The notes beneath the pieces are model-generated. The model did not search any database. It had not been told where the DNA came from and saw nothing but the letters and a program-made list of their open reading frames with translations. From positions 1-64,000 of the forward strand of contig NZ_AWSA01000010.1 of assembly GCF_000576595.1 (NCBI RefSeq): DNA of 64,000 nucleotides, given 5' to 3'. Below, piece after piece: positions 1-8,422 of this stretch. The stretch comes from Intrasporangium oryzae NRRL B-24470. GTDB lineage: Bacteria; Actinomycetota; Actinomycetes; Actinomycetales; Dermatophilaceae. The first letter of the stretch is position 1. The number at the start of each line of letters is the position of its first letter. A program made the translations under genes and the position numbers.

Positions 1-37
1 CGACGGTGAGGCGCTGGGTGTTCTGGCTCGTGGTCAT
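1..37 (-). CDS. Start of a further inositol catabolic gene (iolD-like N-terminus), runs off the left edge
   Basis: Only twelve codons are visible, reading MTTSQNTQRLTV. The ATG overlaps the iolC stop codon in an ATGA arrangement, so this is the next gene of the iol operon and is translationally coupled to iolC. IolD proteins (trihydroxycyclohexane-dione hydrolase, a thiamine-diphosphate enzyme) commonly begin with a motif like T-x-R-L-T-x-A-Q, and this stub fits. That match is short, so the product name is an inference; another iol gene is possible. Confidence 0.5.
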   Translation of the reverse strand, partial: MTTSQNTQRLTV

Positions 38-1158
38 CGGGACTCCTCGGCGGTGGTGAGCTCGGACGTGAGCTCGGACGTGAGCTCGGCGGTGGCGGGT
101 GCGGGGACGGCGGAGCTGCCCGCGGCGAGCAGGGCCTCCACCTCGGCCGAGGTCGGCATCGCGGTGGAGCACTCGAGCTTGGAGGCGACGATCGCCCCGG
201 CGACGTTGGCGAAGGACAGGACGTGGCGCAGGTCCCACCCGGAGAGCAGGCCGTGGCAGAGGGCCCCACCGAACGCGTCACCGGCCCCGAGCCCGTTGAC
301 GACCTCGACCGGGAAGGGGCCGACCTCGACCCACTCGCCGCGCGTCGCCGCGAGGACGCCCTTCGGGCCCTGCTTGACGATCGCGAGCTCGACGCCGCGC
401 TCGAGGAGGGCGTCGGCGGCGCGGTGCGGGTCGGTCTCACCGACGGCGACCTCGCACTCCTCGCGGTTGCCGACGGCGACCGTGACGTGCTCGAGGGCGG
501 CCCCGACCTGGCGGCTCGCCTCGGCGGGGTCGTCCCAGAACATCGGCCGGTAGTCGAGGTCGAGGATCGTGTGGCGCCGCCGGCCACGGGCCTCCCAGGC
601 CCGGAAGTGGGCGGCGCGGCTCGGCTCCTGCGACAGGCCGGTCACGGTCGACCAGTAGACGCCGGCCTCGCGGATCGCGTCGAGCGGCAGCTCGTCGGCC
701 TCGATCATGAGGTCGGGCGCCGTCGGGTAGCGGTAGAAGTAGAGCGGAAAGTCGTCGGGCGGGAAGACCTCGCAGAACGTCACCGGGGTCGGCGGTCCGG
801 CGACCGCGCTGACGAAGGCGTCGTCGACCCCGAAGCCGCGCAGCGCCTCGTGGATGTAGCGGCCGAACGCGTCCTGGCCGGTGCGGGTGATCAGGGCCGT
901 CCGGTGCCCGTGCCGGGCCGAGGCGACGGCGACGTTCGTCGCGCTGCCGCCGAGGAACTTCTCGAACGTGCGGACCTTCTCGAGGCCGACGCCGTGCTGG
1001 AGCGGGTAGATGTCGACGCCCGTACGGCCGATCGCCACGACGTCGTATGCCGCCGGGCCGGGTCCGTCCTGGACGCCATCCGCCGCGGCGGGTGCGGTCG
1101 CTGCGTCAGCCGGCTGAGCGGCATACGGGCTGGTGGGGGTGCTGGTGCTGTCGGTCAT
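34..1158 (-). CDS. iolC: 5-dehydro-2-deoxygluconokinase (PfkB family), IolC
   Basis: Phosphorylates 2-deoxy-5-keto-gluconate in cytoplasmic myo-inositol breakdown. The 374-residue protein has the PfkB fold: the GGSATNVAVA substrate motif follows the first strand (AIGRTGVDIYP), and the PfkB signature GLGAGDAF lies near residues 289-296 with the catalytic Asp around 294. The first ~37 residues are a low-complexity Ala/Thr/Pro tail. The C-terminus ends in a small repeat (TSELTSELT) encoded by three copies of a 12-base unit at 56-91. Start chosen at the ATG at 1158, five bases after the iolG stop; the longer upstream frame is Arg-rich and overlaps iolG. PfkB kinases are a broad family, but the iolG neighbour makes IolC by far the best reading. 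Confidence 0.9.
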   Translation of the reverse strand: MTDSTSTPTSPYAAQPADAATAPAAADGVQDGPGPAAYDVVAIGRTGVDIYPLQHGVGLEKVRTFEKFLGGSATNVAVASARHGHRTALITRTGQDAFGRYIHEALRGFGVDDAFVSAVAGPPTPVTFCEVFPPDDFPLYFYRYPTAPDLMIEADELPLDAIREAGVYWSTVTGLSQEPSRAAHFRAWEARGRRRHTILDLDYRPMFWDDPAEASRQVGAALEHVTVAVGNREECEVAVGETDPHRAADALLERGVELAIVKQGPKGVLAATRGEWVEVGPFPVEVVNGLGAGDAFGGALCHGLLSGWDLRHVLSFANVAGAIVASKLECSTAMPTSAEVEALLAAGSSAVPAPATAELTSELTSELTTAEESR

Positions 1159-1163
1159 GGCGC

Positions 1164-2168
1164 TCACAGGTCCGGGATCTCGTCGAGGGCGACGAGGCGC
1201 CCCTCGTGGCGGGAGAGCTCGCAGGCGTCGGCGACGCGGAAGGCCTGGAGGGCGTCGGCGACGGTGCACTGCGGGACGCAGACGCCGCGGGCGACGTCGA
1301 CGAAGGCCCTCAGCTCGGCGCGGTACGCCGGGCGGAAGCGGTCCATGAAGGACCAGTGCTGGGGACCGCGGGGGAAGTCGACACCGGGCTCGGCGCTGCG
1401 CATGGCGAGCGAGTGGTCGAGCCCGACGGCCATGGTCCCGGCGCTGCCGGCGACCTCGAGGCGGACATCGTGCCCGCCGCCGTTGTACCGGGTGGCGGTG
1501 AGGCTGACGAGGGTGCCGTCGTCGAGGGTGAGGACGGCGGCCGCAGTGTCGACGTCGCCCGCCTCCGAGAAGAACGTCGCGCCGCGGTTGGCGCCCGTCG
1601 CGTAGACACTGACGACCTCGCGACCGGTGACGAAGCGGATGATGTCGATGTCGTGGACGCTGCAGTCACGGAAGAGCCCGCCGCTCGTCGGGATGTAGGA
1701 GGCGTGGGGCGGGGACTGGTCGCCCGTCACCGCGCGGATCGTGTGGACGAACCCGAGCTCCCCCTCGCGCAGCGCCGAGGCCACGCGACGGTAGCCGGTG
1801 TCGAAGCGACGCTGGAAACCGACCTGGACCGGCACGTCGGAGCTCTCGACGAGCTTGGCCAGCTCGACCGTCTCGGCAAGGGTCGCCGCGACGGGCTTCT
1901 CGCAGAAGGTGGGCACGCCCGCCTCGACGCCCTGGCGGAGGAGCGGTGCGTGGCCGGGGGTCGCGGTGGCGATGACGAAGCCGTCGACACCCGAGGCGAG
2001 GAGGTCCTCGGGGGTCTCGGCGAACTCGACGCCGAGACGCTGCGCGACCTCCTTGGCGGCCTCCGGGACCGCGTCGGCGACGACGACCGAGTCGACGACG
2101 TCGAGATCGCGGATGGTCTCCGCGTGAAAGGCGCCGATGCGGCCGACGCCGGCGAGGCCGATGCGCAT
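1164..2168 (-). CDS. iolG: Inositol 2-dehydrogenase-like Gfo/Idh/MocA oxidoreductase, IolG
   Basis: NAD-dependent oxidation of myo-inositol to scyllo-inosose is the expected first step of the pathway. The 334-residue protein starts with a Rossmann motif (GLAGVGRIG, residues 4-12), carries the family E-K-P motif at 90-92, and has Asp168 and His172 in the segment FRDCSVHD, matching the catalytic Lys/Asp/His set of the family. The ATG at 2168 has a GGGAG Shine-Dalgarno sequence just upstream. It is the promoter-proximal gene of the leftward iol operon and is divergent from the ABC transporter. Family members with other polyol substrates look alike; the assignment rests on iolC next to it. Confidence 0.88.
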   Translation of the reverse strand: MRIGLAGVGRIGAFHAETIRDLDVVDSVVVADAVPEAAKEVAQRLGVEFAETPEDLLASGVDGFVIATATPGHAPLLRQGVEAGVPTFCEKPVAATLAETVELAKLVESSDVPVQVGFQRRFDTGYRRVASALREGELGFVHTIRAVTGDQSPPHASYIPTSGGLFRDCSVHDIDIIRFVTGREVVSVYATGANRGATFFSEAGDVDTAAAVLTLDDGTLVSLTATRYNGGGHDVRLEVAGSAGTMAVGLDHSLAMRSAEPGVDFPRGPQHWSFMDRFRPAYRAELRAFVDVARGVCVPQCTVADALQAFRVADACELSRHEGRLVALDEIPDL

Positions 2169-2511
2169 GTGCACTCCCTGGGCACTTGAAGGGGTGGTGG
2201 TCGAGGACCGTGCTGCACCGACCGGGCAACGCCGTCCTGTCGCCACGATCGTCGCGAGGAAGGGCTCCCCCTGTCAAGCCTTTGTTAGGACATTCTGATG
2301 TTTGGTCAAATGCTTGACATGTCCATATCACGTCAGCCATCCTCCAAGTGCCGGCACCGTCGCCGAGTCGGAGAGCGAGGCTTCGGACCACCGGCCCCAC
2401 GGATTCGCGGACCGCCGCGAGCCACACCACACGACCTTCGGGTCGCCGAGACACACAAAGTCGCGCCACTCCGGCGATCGCGCCATCGCGACACAACGAA
2501 AGGACTCAAAG
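2169..2511. promoter_or_regulatory. Divergent control region between iolG and the sugar ABC transporter, with candidate operators
   Basis: This 343-base gap contains no gene. A dense operator-like cluster lies at 2272-2324. It contains an 8-base inverted repeat TGTCAAGC (2272-2279) / GCTTGACA (2312-2319). Between the arms, on the bottom strand, lies TGTCCTAACA (2283-2292), which fits the KGWCHTRACA consensus I recall for the Corynebacterium glutamicum inositol repressor IolR. On the bottom strand TTGACC (2304-2309) and TAACAA (2282-2287) are spaced by 16 bases and could be the iolG promoter, overlapping that site. The right half up to 2511 ends in a GAAAGGA ribosome site for the binding protein. 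The GntR regulator at 6048 is the obvious candidate binder. Confidence 0.55.
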
Positions 2512-3510
2512 ATGACTCCGACTCGAGCTCGCAGGGGCTTGACCGTTGCCGGCGTCGTTGCCGTCGTCGCGATCGCCGCGGCGGCCTGCAGCGGCGGGGG
2601 CGCCACCAACACCACCTCGACCGGAGGGGGCGGTGGCGGCGGCGGGAACAGCGGCTACACCTTCGCCATGATCACCCACGAGACGCCCGGCGACACGTTC
2701 TGGGACCGCATCAAGGCCGGCGCCAACCAGGCCGCCAAGGACACCGGTTCCACCCTCAAGTACTCGTCAGACCCGGATGCCGCCAAGCAGGCGGTGCTGA
2801 TCCAGAACGCCATCGACTCCAAGGTCGACGGCATCGCCACGACCCTGGTCACCCCGGACGCACTCATCCCCACGATCAAGAAGGCCATCGCGGCCGGGAT
2901 CCCCGTGGACACCTTCAACTCGGGCATCGACTTCTTCCAGCAGGCCGGAGCGCTGACGCACTTCGCCTCCAACGAGAAGCTGGCCGGTCAGGCCGCCGGC
3001 AAGCGGGCCGCCGCGGCGGGCGCCACCAAGATCCTGTGCACCATCCAGCAGTCCGGGTCGGTGGCCCTGGAAGACCGCTGCGCGGGCGTGAAGGACACGT
3101 TCCCGAACACGGAGAACCTCCAGGTCAACGGCGCCGATGACGCCGCCGTGACCACCGCCATCCAGGCCAAGCTGACCGAGGACAAGTCGATCAACTGGAT
3201 CGTCACCCTCGGTGCACCGCAGGCCCTCGACTCGATCAAGGCCGCCCAGGGCGCCGGTAGGGCGGACGTGAAGATCGGCACGTTCGACACCAACCCGGAC
3301 GCGGCTCAGGCCGTCCAGGACGGCAAGATCCAGTGGTTCATCGACCAGCAGCCCTACCTGCAGGGCTACATGGCCATCACCCAGCTCTACCTGTACAAGA
3401 AGAACGGCAACGTGCTCGGCGGCGGCCAGGCCGTGCTGACCGGCCCCTCCTTCGTCGATAAGACGAACATCGCCCAGGTCATGCCGTTCATCAAGAACAA
3501 CACTCGATAA
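2512..3510 (+). CDS. Sugar/inositol ABC transporter substrate-binding lipoprotein
   Basis: Extracytoplasmic sugar-binding protein of the periplasmic-binding-protein type 1 (ribose/xylose/inositol) family, 332 residues. The N-terminus is a lipoprotein signal: RARR, a hydrophobic stretch, then a lipobox AAAC with the acylated Cys at residue 26, followed by a Gly/Ser/Thr linker. The mature part starts YTFAMITHETPGDTFWD, typical of this fold, and has the DxNPDAAQAV-type hinge strand near the end. The ATG at 2512 is preceded by AAAGGA. It is followed by a permease and ATPase, and lies opposite iolG, so myo-inositol is the inferred ligand. A related cyclitol or pentose is possible. Confidence 0.88.
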   Translation: MTPTRARRGLTVAGVVAVVAIAAAACSGGGATNTTSTGGGGGGGGNSGYTFAMITHETPGDTFWDRIKAGANQAAKDTGSTLKYSSDPDAAKQAVLIQNAIDSKVDGIATTLVTPDALIPTIKKAIAAGIPVDTFNSGIDFFQQAGALTHFASNEKLAGQAAGKRAAAAGATKILCTIQQSGSVALEDRCAGVKDTFPNTENLQVNGADDAAVTTAIQAKLTEDKSINWIVTLGAPQALDSIKAAQGAGRADVKIGTFDTNPDAAQAVQDGKIQWFIDQQPYLQGYMAITQLYLYKKNGNVLGGGQAVLTGPSFVDKTNIAQVMPFIKNNTR

Positions 3511-3519
3511 CCGCCTCCA

Positions 3520-3560
3520 GGGGGCCGGGCCGTCGAGTCAGACCAGGCAGCCCGGCCCCC
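3520..3560 (+). terminator. Intercistronic stem-loop between binding-protein and permease genes
   Basis: GGGGGCCGGGC (3520-3530) pairs perfectly with GCCCGGCCCCC (3550-3560) around a 19-base loop, nine bases after the binding-protein stop. Such hairpins are common after binding-protein genes in ABC operons, where they protect upstream mRNA and reduce read-through, giving more binding protein than permease. There is no U run, so partial termination or mRNA stabilisation is likelier than a full stop. Confidence 0.55.
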
Positions 3561-3582
3561 ACCGAACAGCACTGGAGCTGTC

Positions 3583-4653
3583 ATGAGTAGCACTTCCGTC
3601 AAGACCGACCCGTCTCCCCCGGCCCCCAGCGAGGCGTCGAACCGGGTCACCCTCGGCTGGACCAACCGGCTGCTGGCACGTCCCGAGATCGGCGCCCTCG
3701 TCGCGGCGGTCGTCATCTTCATCTTCTTCCTCATCGTCGCGCCCGCCTTCCGCACCCCGGCATCCTTCTTCACCGTGCTCTACCAGTCCTCGACGATCGG
3801 CATCGTGGCCGTCGCGGTCGGCATGCTGATGATCGGCGGCGAGTTCGACCTCTCCGCCGGCGTCCTGGTCACCACCGCCGGGCTGTTCAACGCGATGTTC
3901 TGCTACCAGCTCGGGATCAACCTGTGGGTCGGGGCGATCCTGTCGCTGGTGCTCTGCCTGTGCATCGGGTTCCTCAACGGCTACCTCGTCATGAGGACCG
4001 GGATCCCCAGCTTCCTCATCACCCTGGGCACCTTCTTCGTGCTGCAGGGCGCCAACCTCGGCGTGACCAAGCTCGTCACCGGATCCGTGTCCAGCCCGAA
4101 CATCAACCAGATGGCTGGCTACAGCTCGCTGAACTGGCTCTTCGCCAACGAGTGGGAGATCGGCTCCGTCACGCTGTCGATCACGGTCGTCTGGTGGTTC
4201 CTGTTCGTCGCAGTCTCCGCCTACGTGCTGCAGCGCACCAAGATCGGCAACTGGATCTACGCCGTCGGGGGCAACGCCGCCTCGGCTCGCGCGGTCGGCG
4301 TCCCGGTGACCCGGGTCAAGGTCGGCCTCTTCATGACCGTGTCCTTCCTCGGCTGGTTCGCCGGCATGCACTACCTGTACAACTACAACACGCTCCAGGC
4401 CGGCAACGGCGTGGGCAACGAGTTCCTCTACATCATCGCAGCGGTCGTGGGCGGCACGCTCCTGACGGGCGGCTACGGCAACGCCATCGGCGTGGCCATC
4501 GGCGCCTTCATCTTCGGCATGACGAGCCTCTGCATCGTCTACGCCGGGTGGGACCCGAACTGGTTCAAGGCCTTCCTCGGCGTCATGCTCCTGCTCGCCG
4601 TCATGGTCAACCTCTACGTCAAGAAGCTATCGACATCACGAAAGGTCGGCTGA
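3583..4653 (+). CDS. Sugar/inositol ABC transporter permease (RbsC/BPD_transp_2 type)
   Basis: Inner-membrane permease of the ribose/inositol family, 356 residues, with a cytoplasmic N-terminal tail of ~40 residues and about ten hydrophobic helices. The conserved core is visible: the segment [15 protein letters not shown] after the second helix, a substrate-facing [13 protein letters not shown] stretch, and the EAA-like loop [16 protein letters not shown] that contacts the ATPase. It lies between the binding-protein and ATPase genes; the ATPase start is one base past its stop, so the two are probably translated together. The substrate is inferred from the neighbouring iol genes. Confidence 0.88.
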   Translation: MSSTSVKTDPSPPAPSEASNRVTLGWTNRLLARPEIGALVAAVVIFIFFLIVAPAFRTPASFFTVLYQSSTIGIVAVAVGMLMIGGEFDLSAGVLVTTAGLFNAMFCYQLGINLWVGAILSLVLCLCIGFLNGYLVMRTGIPSFLITLGTFFVLQGANLGVTKLVTGSVSSPNINQMAGYSSLNWLFANEWEIGSVTLSITVVWWFLFVAVSAYVLQRTKIGNWIYAVGGNAASARAVGVPVTRVKVGLFMTVSFLGWFAGMHYLYNYNTLQAGNGVGNEFLYIIAAVVGGTLLTGGYGNAIGVAIGAFIFGMTSLCIVYAGWDPNWFKAFLGVMLLLAVMVNLYVKKLSTSRKVG

Positions 4654-4654
4654 C

Positions 4655-5479
4655 ATGACTGACACCCTGCACGAGCACGCGGACCCGCACCTCAGCGCGG
4701 GCGAACCGCTCGTCGAGATGCGCGGGATCGGCAAGACCTACGGCGCGATCCGGGCCCTCAAGGGCATCAACCTCACGGTCCGTGCGGGCGAGGTCACCTG
4801 CGTGCTCGGGGACAACGGCGCCGGCAAGTCGACGCTCATCAAGATCATCTCGGGCCTGCACCCACACAACGAGGGGACGATGAAGGTCGACGGCAAGGAG
4901 GTGTCGTTCAGCTCGCCGCGAGAGTCTCTCGCCCATGGCATCGCCACGGTCTACCAGGACCTCGCCGTCGTCTCCCTCATGGAGGTGTGGCGAAACTTCT
5001 TCCTCGGTTCCGAGATGGTCGGCAGCAGGGTCCCCTTGGCCCCGCTGAAGATCAACGACATGAAGCGCATCGCCGACGAGGAGCTGCGCAAGATGGGCAT
5101 CGTCGTCAAGGACATCAACCAGCCCATCGGCACGCTCTCCGGTGGTCAGCGCCAGTGTGTCGCGATCGCCCGGGCCGTCTACTTCGGCGCGCGAGTGCTC
5201 ATCCTCGACGAGCCCACCGCCGCCCTCGGCGTCAAGCAGTCGGGTGTCGTGCTCAAGTACACGGCGGCCGCACGCGACGCGGGGCTCGGCGTCGTCTTCA
5301 TCACCCACAACCCACACCACGCGTACCTCGTCGGAAACCACTTCGTCATCCTCAAGCTCGGCGAGGCGGTCCTCGACAAGAAGCGCTCCGAGGTCGCCCT
5401 CGACGAGCTGACGCGCCAGATGGCGGGCGGCGACGAGCTCACCGAGCTCTCGCACGAGCTGCAGGGGTCGGCGTCGTGA
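4655..5479 (+). CDS. Sugar/inositol ABC transporter ATPase, single-domain type
   Basis: ATP-hydrolysing subunit of the transporter, 274 residues. Walker A is GDNGAGKST (52-60), the Q-loop follows TVYQD, the signature is LSGGQRQ (161-167) and Walker B is VLILDEP (181-187). Most ATPases of ribose/xylose/inositol ABC systems (RbsA, XylG) contain two fused domains of ~500 residues. This one has a single domain, like FrcA of the fructose system, and must act as a homodimer. Its start overlaps the end of the permease gene context by near-contact spacing. A universal stress protein gene follows after 33 bases. Confidence 0.9.
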   Translation: MTDTLHEHADPHLSAGEPLVEMRGIGKTYGAIRALKGINLTVRAGEVTCVLGDNGAGKSTLIKIISGLHPHNEGTMKVDGKEVSFSSPRESLAHGIATVYQDLAVVSLMEVWRNFFLGSEMVGSRVPLAPLKINDMKRIADEELRKMGIVVKDINQPIGTLSGGQRQCVAIARAVYFGARVLILDEPTAALGVKQSGVVLKYTAAARDAGLGVVFITHNPHHAYLVGNHFVILKLGEAVLDKKRSEVALDELTRQMAGGDELTELSHELQGSAS

Positions 5480-5512
5480 GCGGCGCACCCGAGCCGGAAC
5501 GGAGGTAGGGCC

Positions 5513-5926
5513 ATGAGCGTCGCCGTGGCACACCATGTCGCTCCGACAGGGGGACCGGCCCTCGTCCTCGGCGCGAAGGAGGCCGCGTTCCGGTCGACAC
5601 CGCTCGTCGTCATCCACGTCGCCGAGTCGCTCGACCAGGACATCGCCGAGGCGACCCGTGCAGGGATCTCGGACGCGGTCGAGAAGGCCCTGGCCGAGGC
5701 GAACGTCGGCCACGTGGACTGGGACCTGCGCCTCGTCGTCGCTGGGACCGACGTCGCCGAGGTCTCGAGCGCGATCCTCGACGAGGTCAAGAAGGTCGGG
5801 CCCGAGGTCCTCGTCATCGGCGCGCGGCGGAGATCACCGGTCGGGAAGGCCTTCCTCGGCAGCGTCACCCAGACGATCATCCTCGAGGCGGACCTTCCGG
5901 TCTTCGTCGTCAAGAGCTCCCGTTGA
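5513..5926 (+). CDS. Universal stress protein (UspA family)
   Basis: Small cytoplasmic nucleotide-binding protein, 137 residues. The ATP-binding signature is present: G103-x2 to G111 and G116-S117 within the segment GARRRSPVGKAFLGS, so it belongs to the ATP-binding rather than the non-binding branch. The N-terminus is a little short of a classical Usp first strand (no ILVAVDGS motif; it begins MSVAVAHHVAPTGGP). It lies 33 bases downstream of the ABC ATPase and before a strong hairpin, so it looks like the last gene of the transporter operon. Its role there, perhaps energy or carbon stress signalling, is unknown. Confidence 0.85.
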   Translation: MSVAVAHHVAPTGGPALVLGAKEAAFRSTPLVVIHVAESLDQDIAEATRAGISDAVEKALAEANVGHVDWDLRLVVAGTDVAEVSSAILDEVKKVGPEVLVIGARRRSPVGKAFLGSVTQTIILEADLPVFVVKSSR

Positions 5927-5932
5927 CCCGGG

Positions 5933-5973
5933 CGTCCCATCGCCGTCGGCGCTCTCCCGACGGCGATGGGACG
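5933..5973. terminator. Strong hairpin ending the ABC transporter/usp operon
   Basis: A perfect 17-bp stem: the left arm at 5933-5949 (core CCCATCGCCGTCGG) pairs with 5957-5973, with a 7-base loop. It lies seven bases past the usp stop. There is no U tract, which is usual for actinobacterial terminators. Confidence 0.8.
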
Positions 5974-5982
5974 GCCGCTCTC

Positions 5983-6010
5983 ACGTCAGTTTGTGCGCAC
6001 ATGCTGACGT
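5983..6010. promoter_or_regulatory. 28-bp dyad operator upstream of the GntR gene
   Basis: ACGTCAG (5983-5989) and CTGACGT (6004-6010) flank an inner palindrome TGTGCGCACA (5992-6001). All arms share one centre of symmetry, and 12 of 14 base pairs match. It lies 38 bases upstream of the gntR start and just before its TAGGGT -10-like hexamer, the expected position for autorepression. Confidence 0.6.
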
Positions 6011-6047
6011 CCACCTCCCCTCTCATGCGCTGGATAGGGTTTCCGCC

Positions 6048-6788
6048 ATGGCGAAGCAGATCGACGTCCGGATCGACCGCGACACACCCGTGCCGCTCTA
6101 CCACCAGCTTGCCCAGCAGCTGGAGGCCGCGATCACGAGCGGCGAGCTCTCCCCCGGCGAGGCCTTCGAGAACGAGATCGCCATGGCCGACCGGCTCGGC
6201 CTGTCCCGTCCGACCGTTCGGCGCGCCATCCAGGAGCTCGTCTCCCAGGGCCTGCTGCTGCGCCGGCGCGGGCTCGGCACCACGGTCGCCAGCCGTCAGA
6301 TCCACCGCCGGGCCGAGCTGACGAGCCTCTACGACGACCTCAAGCGCGAGGGCGCCGGGGACCCGCGCACGCAGGTCCTGAGCCACGAGGTCGTCACCGA
6401 CACCACCGCAGCGACGGCGATGGGCGTGCCCCTGGACACGCCGCTCCTGCGGATCGTCCGGCTCCGGAGCGACGGCGACCACCCGCTCGCCGTGCTGCGC
6501 AACTGGCTGCCACCGGCATACTCCGACATCACCGTCGAGCAGCTGACGACCTCGGGCCTCTACGCGCTGCTCCGCGACCGCGGCGCCCGCCCGGTCGTCG
6601 CCCACCAGCGGATCGGTGCGCGCCCTCCGTCGGCCGACGAGCGGCGGCACCTCTGCCTCCGGGCGTCGCAGCCGGTGCTGACGATGACGCGCACGGCCTT
6701 CGACGCGATGGGCAACCCAGTCGAGTACGGCGACCACTGCTACCGCGCCGAGGACTACTCGATCGAGGTCATGCTCGACGAGCGCTGA
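6048..6788 (+). CDS. GntR-family (HutC/UTRA) transcriptional regulator, candidate inositol regulator
   Basis: DNA-binding regulator of 246 residues. The N-terminal winged helix reads PLYHQLAQQLEAAITSGEL, then the recognition helix SRPTVRRAIQELVSQGLL (about residues 50-67) and wing RRRGLGTTV. The C-terminal UTRA effector domain contains the usual PLLRIVRLR and YSDIT segments and ends EVMLDER. The ATG at 6048 lies seven bases after TAGGGT, so the transcript may be leaderless or nearly so. It adjoins the inositol transporter cluster, which makes it the likely repressor of the iol and transporter promoters. The effector is unknown. Confidence 0.88.
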   Translation: MAKQIDVRIDRDTPVPLYHQLAQQLEAAITSGELSPGEAFENEIAMADRLGLSRPTVRRAIQELVSQGLLLRRRGLGTTVASRQIHRRAELTSLYDDLKREGAGDPRTQVLSHEVVTDTTAATAMGVPLDTPLLRIVRLRSDGDHPLAVLRNWLPPAYSDITVEQLTTSGLYALLRDRGARPVVAHQRIGARPPSADERRHLCLRASQPVLTMTRTAFDAMGNPVEYGDHCYRAEDYSIEVMLDER

Positions 6789-6796
6789 CCCCACTC

Positions 6797-6846
6797 CCGG
6801 TCGATGTTTCCGCGGACCGTACGGGGTCCTGCGAAACATCGACCGG
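6797..6846. terminator. Bidirectional hairpin between convergent gntR and serS
   Basis: CCGGTCGATGTTTC (6797-6810) pairs perfectly with GAAACATCGACCGG (6833-6846). The loop itself can form a GGACC/GGGTCC stem. It sits between the gntR stop and the serS stop, so it can end transcription from both sides. Confidence 0.75.
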
Positions 6847-6861
6847 CGAGAAGGGTCGGGG

Positions 6862-8184
6862 CTAGAGGGGCTTGAGAACGTCGAGGCCGAGGAACGGGCG
6901 CAGCGCCTCGGGCACCCGGACCGAGCCGTCGGGCTGCTGGTGGTTCTCGAGGATGGCGACGAGCCACCGGGTCGTGCCGAGCGTCCCGTTGAGCGTGGCC
7001 ACCGTCCGCGTCCCCGACCCGTTGGGGTCGCGCTCGCGCGTGTTGAGGCGCCGAGCCTGGTACGTCGTGCAGTTGGACGTCGACGTCAGCTCGCGGTAGC
7101 GGCCCTGCGTGGGCACCCAGGCCTCGCAGTCGAACTTGCGCGCGGCCGGACCGCCGAGGTCGCCCGCCGCCGTGTCGATGATCCGGTAGGGAACCTCGAT
7201 CTTGGCGAGCATCTCGCGCTCCCAGTCGAGCAGGCGCTGGTGCTCGGCCTCGGCGTCCTCCGGCCGGCAGTAGCTGAACATCTCGACCTTGTGGAACTGG
7301 TGCACGCGGATGATGCCCCGGGTGTCCTTGCCGTGCGACCCGGCCTCGCGGCGGTAGCAGGCCGACCAGCCGGCATAGCGCTTGGGGCCCGTCGAGAGGT
7401 CGATGATCTCGTCCGCGTGGTAGCCGGCCAACGCCACCTCGGAGGTGCCGGTGAGGTAGAGGTCGTCGGCCTCGAGGCGGTAGACCTCCTCGGCGTGGGC
7501 GTCCATGAAGCCGGCGCCGACCATGACCTCGGGACGTGCGAGCGTAGGCGTGATCATCGCCGTGAACCCGGCCGCGGTCGCCTGAGCCATCGCCATGTTG
7601 AGCAGGGCGAGCTCGAGCAGCGCGCCGACGCCGGTGAGGTAGTAGAACCGGGCGCCGCCGACCTTGGCGCCGCGCTCCATGTCGATGGCACCGAGCAGCT
7701 CTCCGAGCTCGAGGTGGTCGCGCGGCTCGAAGCCCTCGGCCGCGAAGTCGCGGGGCGTCCCGACCGTCTCGAGCACGACGTAGTCGTCCTCGCCGCCGAC
7801 GGGAACGCCGTCGATGATGACGTTGCCGACCTTGCGCAGCAGCGCGGTCAGCTCGGTCTCCGCCTCGGCGGCCATCGCCTCGAGCCCCTTGACGCGCTCG
7901 CTCAGGTGGGCGGCCTTGGTCCGGGCGTGGTGCGCGGCGGCCTCGAGCTCGGCGGCGTCGGGGTCGCCCGCCTTCTTCGCCTTCTGGAAGCGGCCCATGA
8001 GCGCGCCGACGTCCTTGCTCACCGACTTCTGCTCGGCGCGCAGCGACTCGAACTCACCGAGGGACGATCGCCGACGCTCGTCGGCGGCGAGGATCGCGTC
8101 GACGATCCCCGGGTCCTCTCCACGGGCCAGTTGCGAGGCGCGGACCCGGTCGGGTTCGTCGCGCACGAGCTTGATGTCAATCAC
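6862..8184 (-). CDS. serS: Serine-tRNA ligase
   Basis: Charges tRNA-Ser; essential cytoplasmic class II synthetase of 440 residues, about the normal length. The N-terminal coiled-coil arm that grips the tRNA spans roughly residues 25-105. Class II motif 2 reads [17 protein letters not shown], and motif 3 is the [18 protein letters not shown] segment near the C-terminus with its catalytic Arg. The start is the GTG at 8184 ([15 protein letters not shown], the canonical N-terminus). The hexamer TAGGCT ends seven bases before it, suggesting a leaderless mRNA. The longer upstream frame has no family similarity. Confidence 0.97.
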   Translation of the reverse strand: MIDIKLVRDEPDRVRASQLARGEDPGIVDAILAADERRRSSLGEFESLRAEQKSVSKDVGALMGRFQKAKKAGDPDAAELEAAAHHARTKAAHLSERVKGLEAMAAEAETELTALLRKVGNVIIDGVPVGGEDDYVVLETVGTPRDFAAEGFEPRDHLELGELLGAIDMERGAKVGGARFYYLTGVGALLELALLNMAMAQATAAGFTAMITPTLARPEVMVGAGFMDAHAEEVYRLEADDLYLTGTSEVALAGYHADEIIDLSTGPKRYAGWSACYRREAGSHGKDTRGIIRVHQFHKVEMFSYCRPEDAEAEHQRLLDWEREMLAKIEVPYRIIDTAAGDLGGPAARKFDCEAWVPTQGRYRELTSTSNCTTYQARRLNTRERDPNGSGTRTVATLNGTLGTTRWLVAILENHQQPDGSVRVPEALRPFLGLDVLKPL

Positions 8185-8422
8185 GCGGGCCAGCCTATCG
8201 GCGCGCGCACGTCGAACGCCCACCCCGTATGCCGCCCACCTCCTCCCCGACGTGCGCCCCCGCCCGCCCAAGTGACGCTGGGCGAGCCGGCCCGGGACGA
8301 ATTCCGGTGGACGGATCGGGCCGAGCGGCATACGGTTCCACCCGTGTGGATCTCCTGACGCAACCGACCCCGCCCACGTGACCTGAAGTCCGTGGGGCAC
8401 CGACCGTCCTTCCAGGAGAAGC

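Noticed and set aside
8185-8422. tRNA gene beside serS
   Set aside because: No cloverleaf, anticodon arm or T-loop sequence is visible in the gap; it holds two REP-like words and the ABC-F ribosome site.
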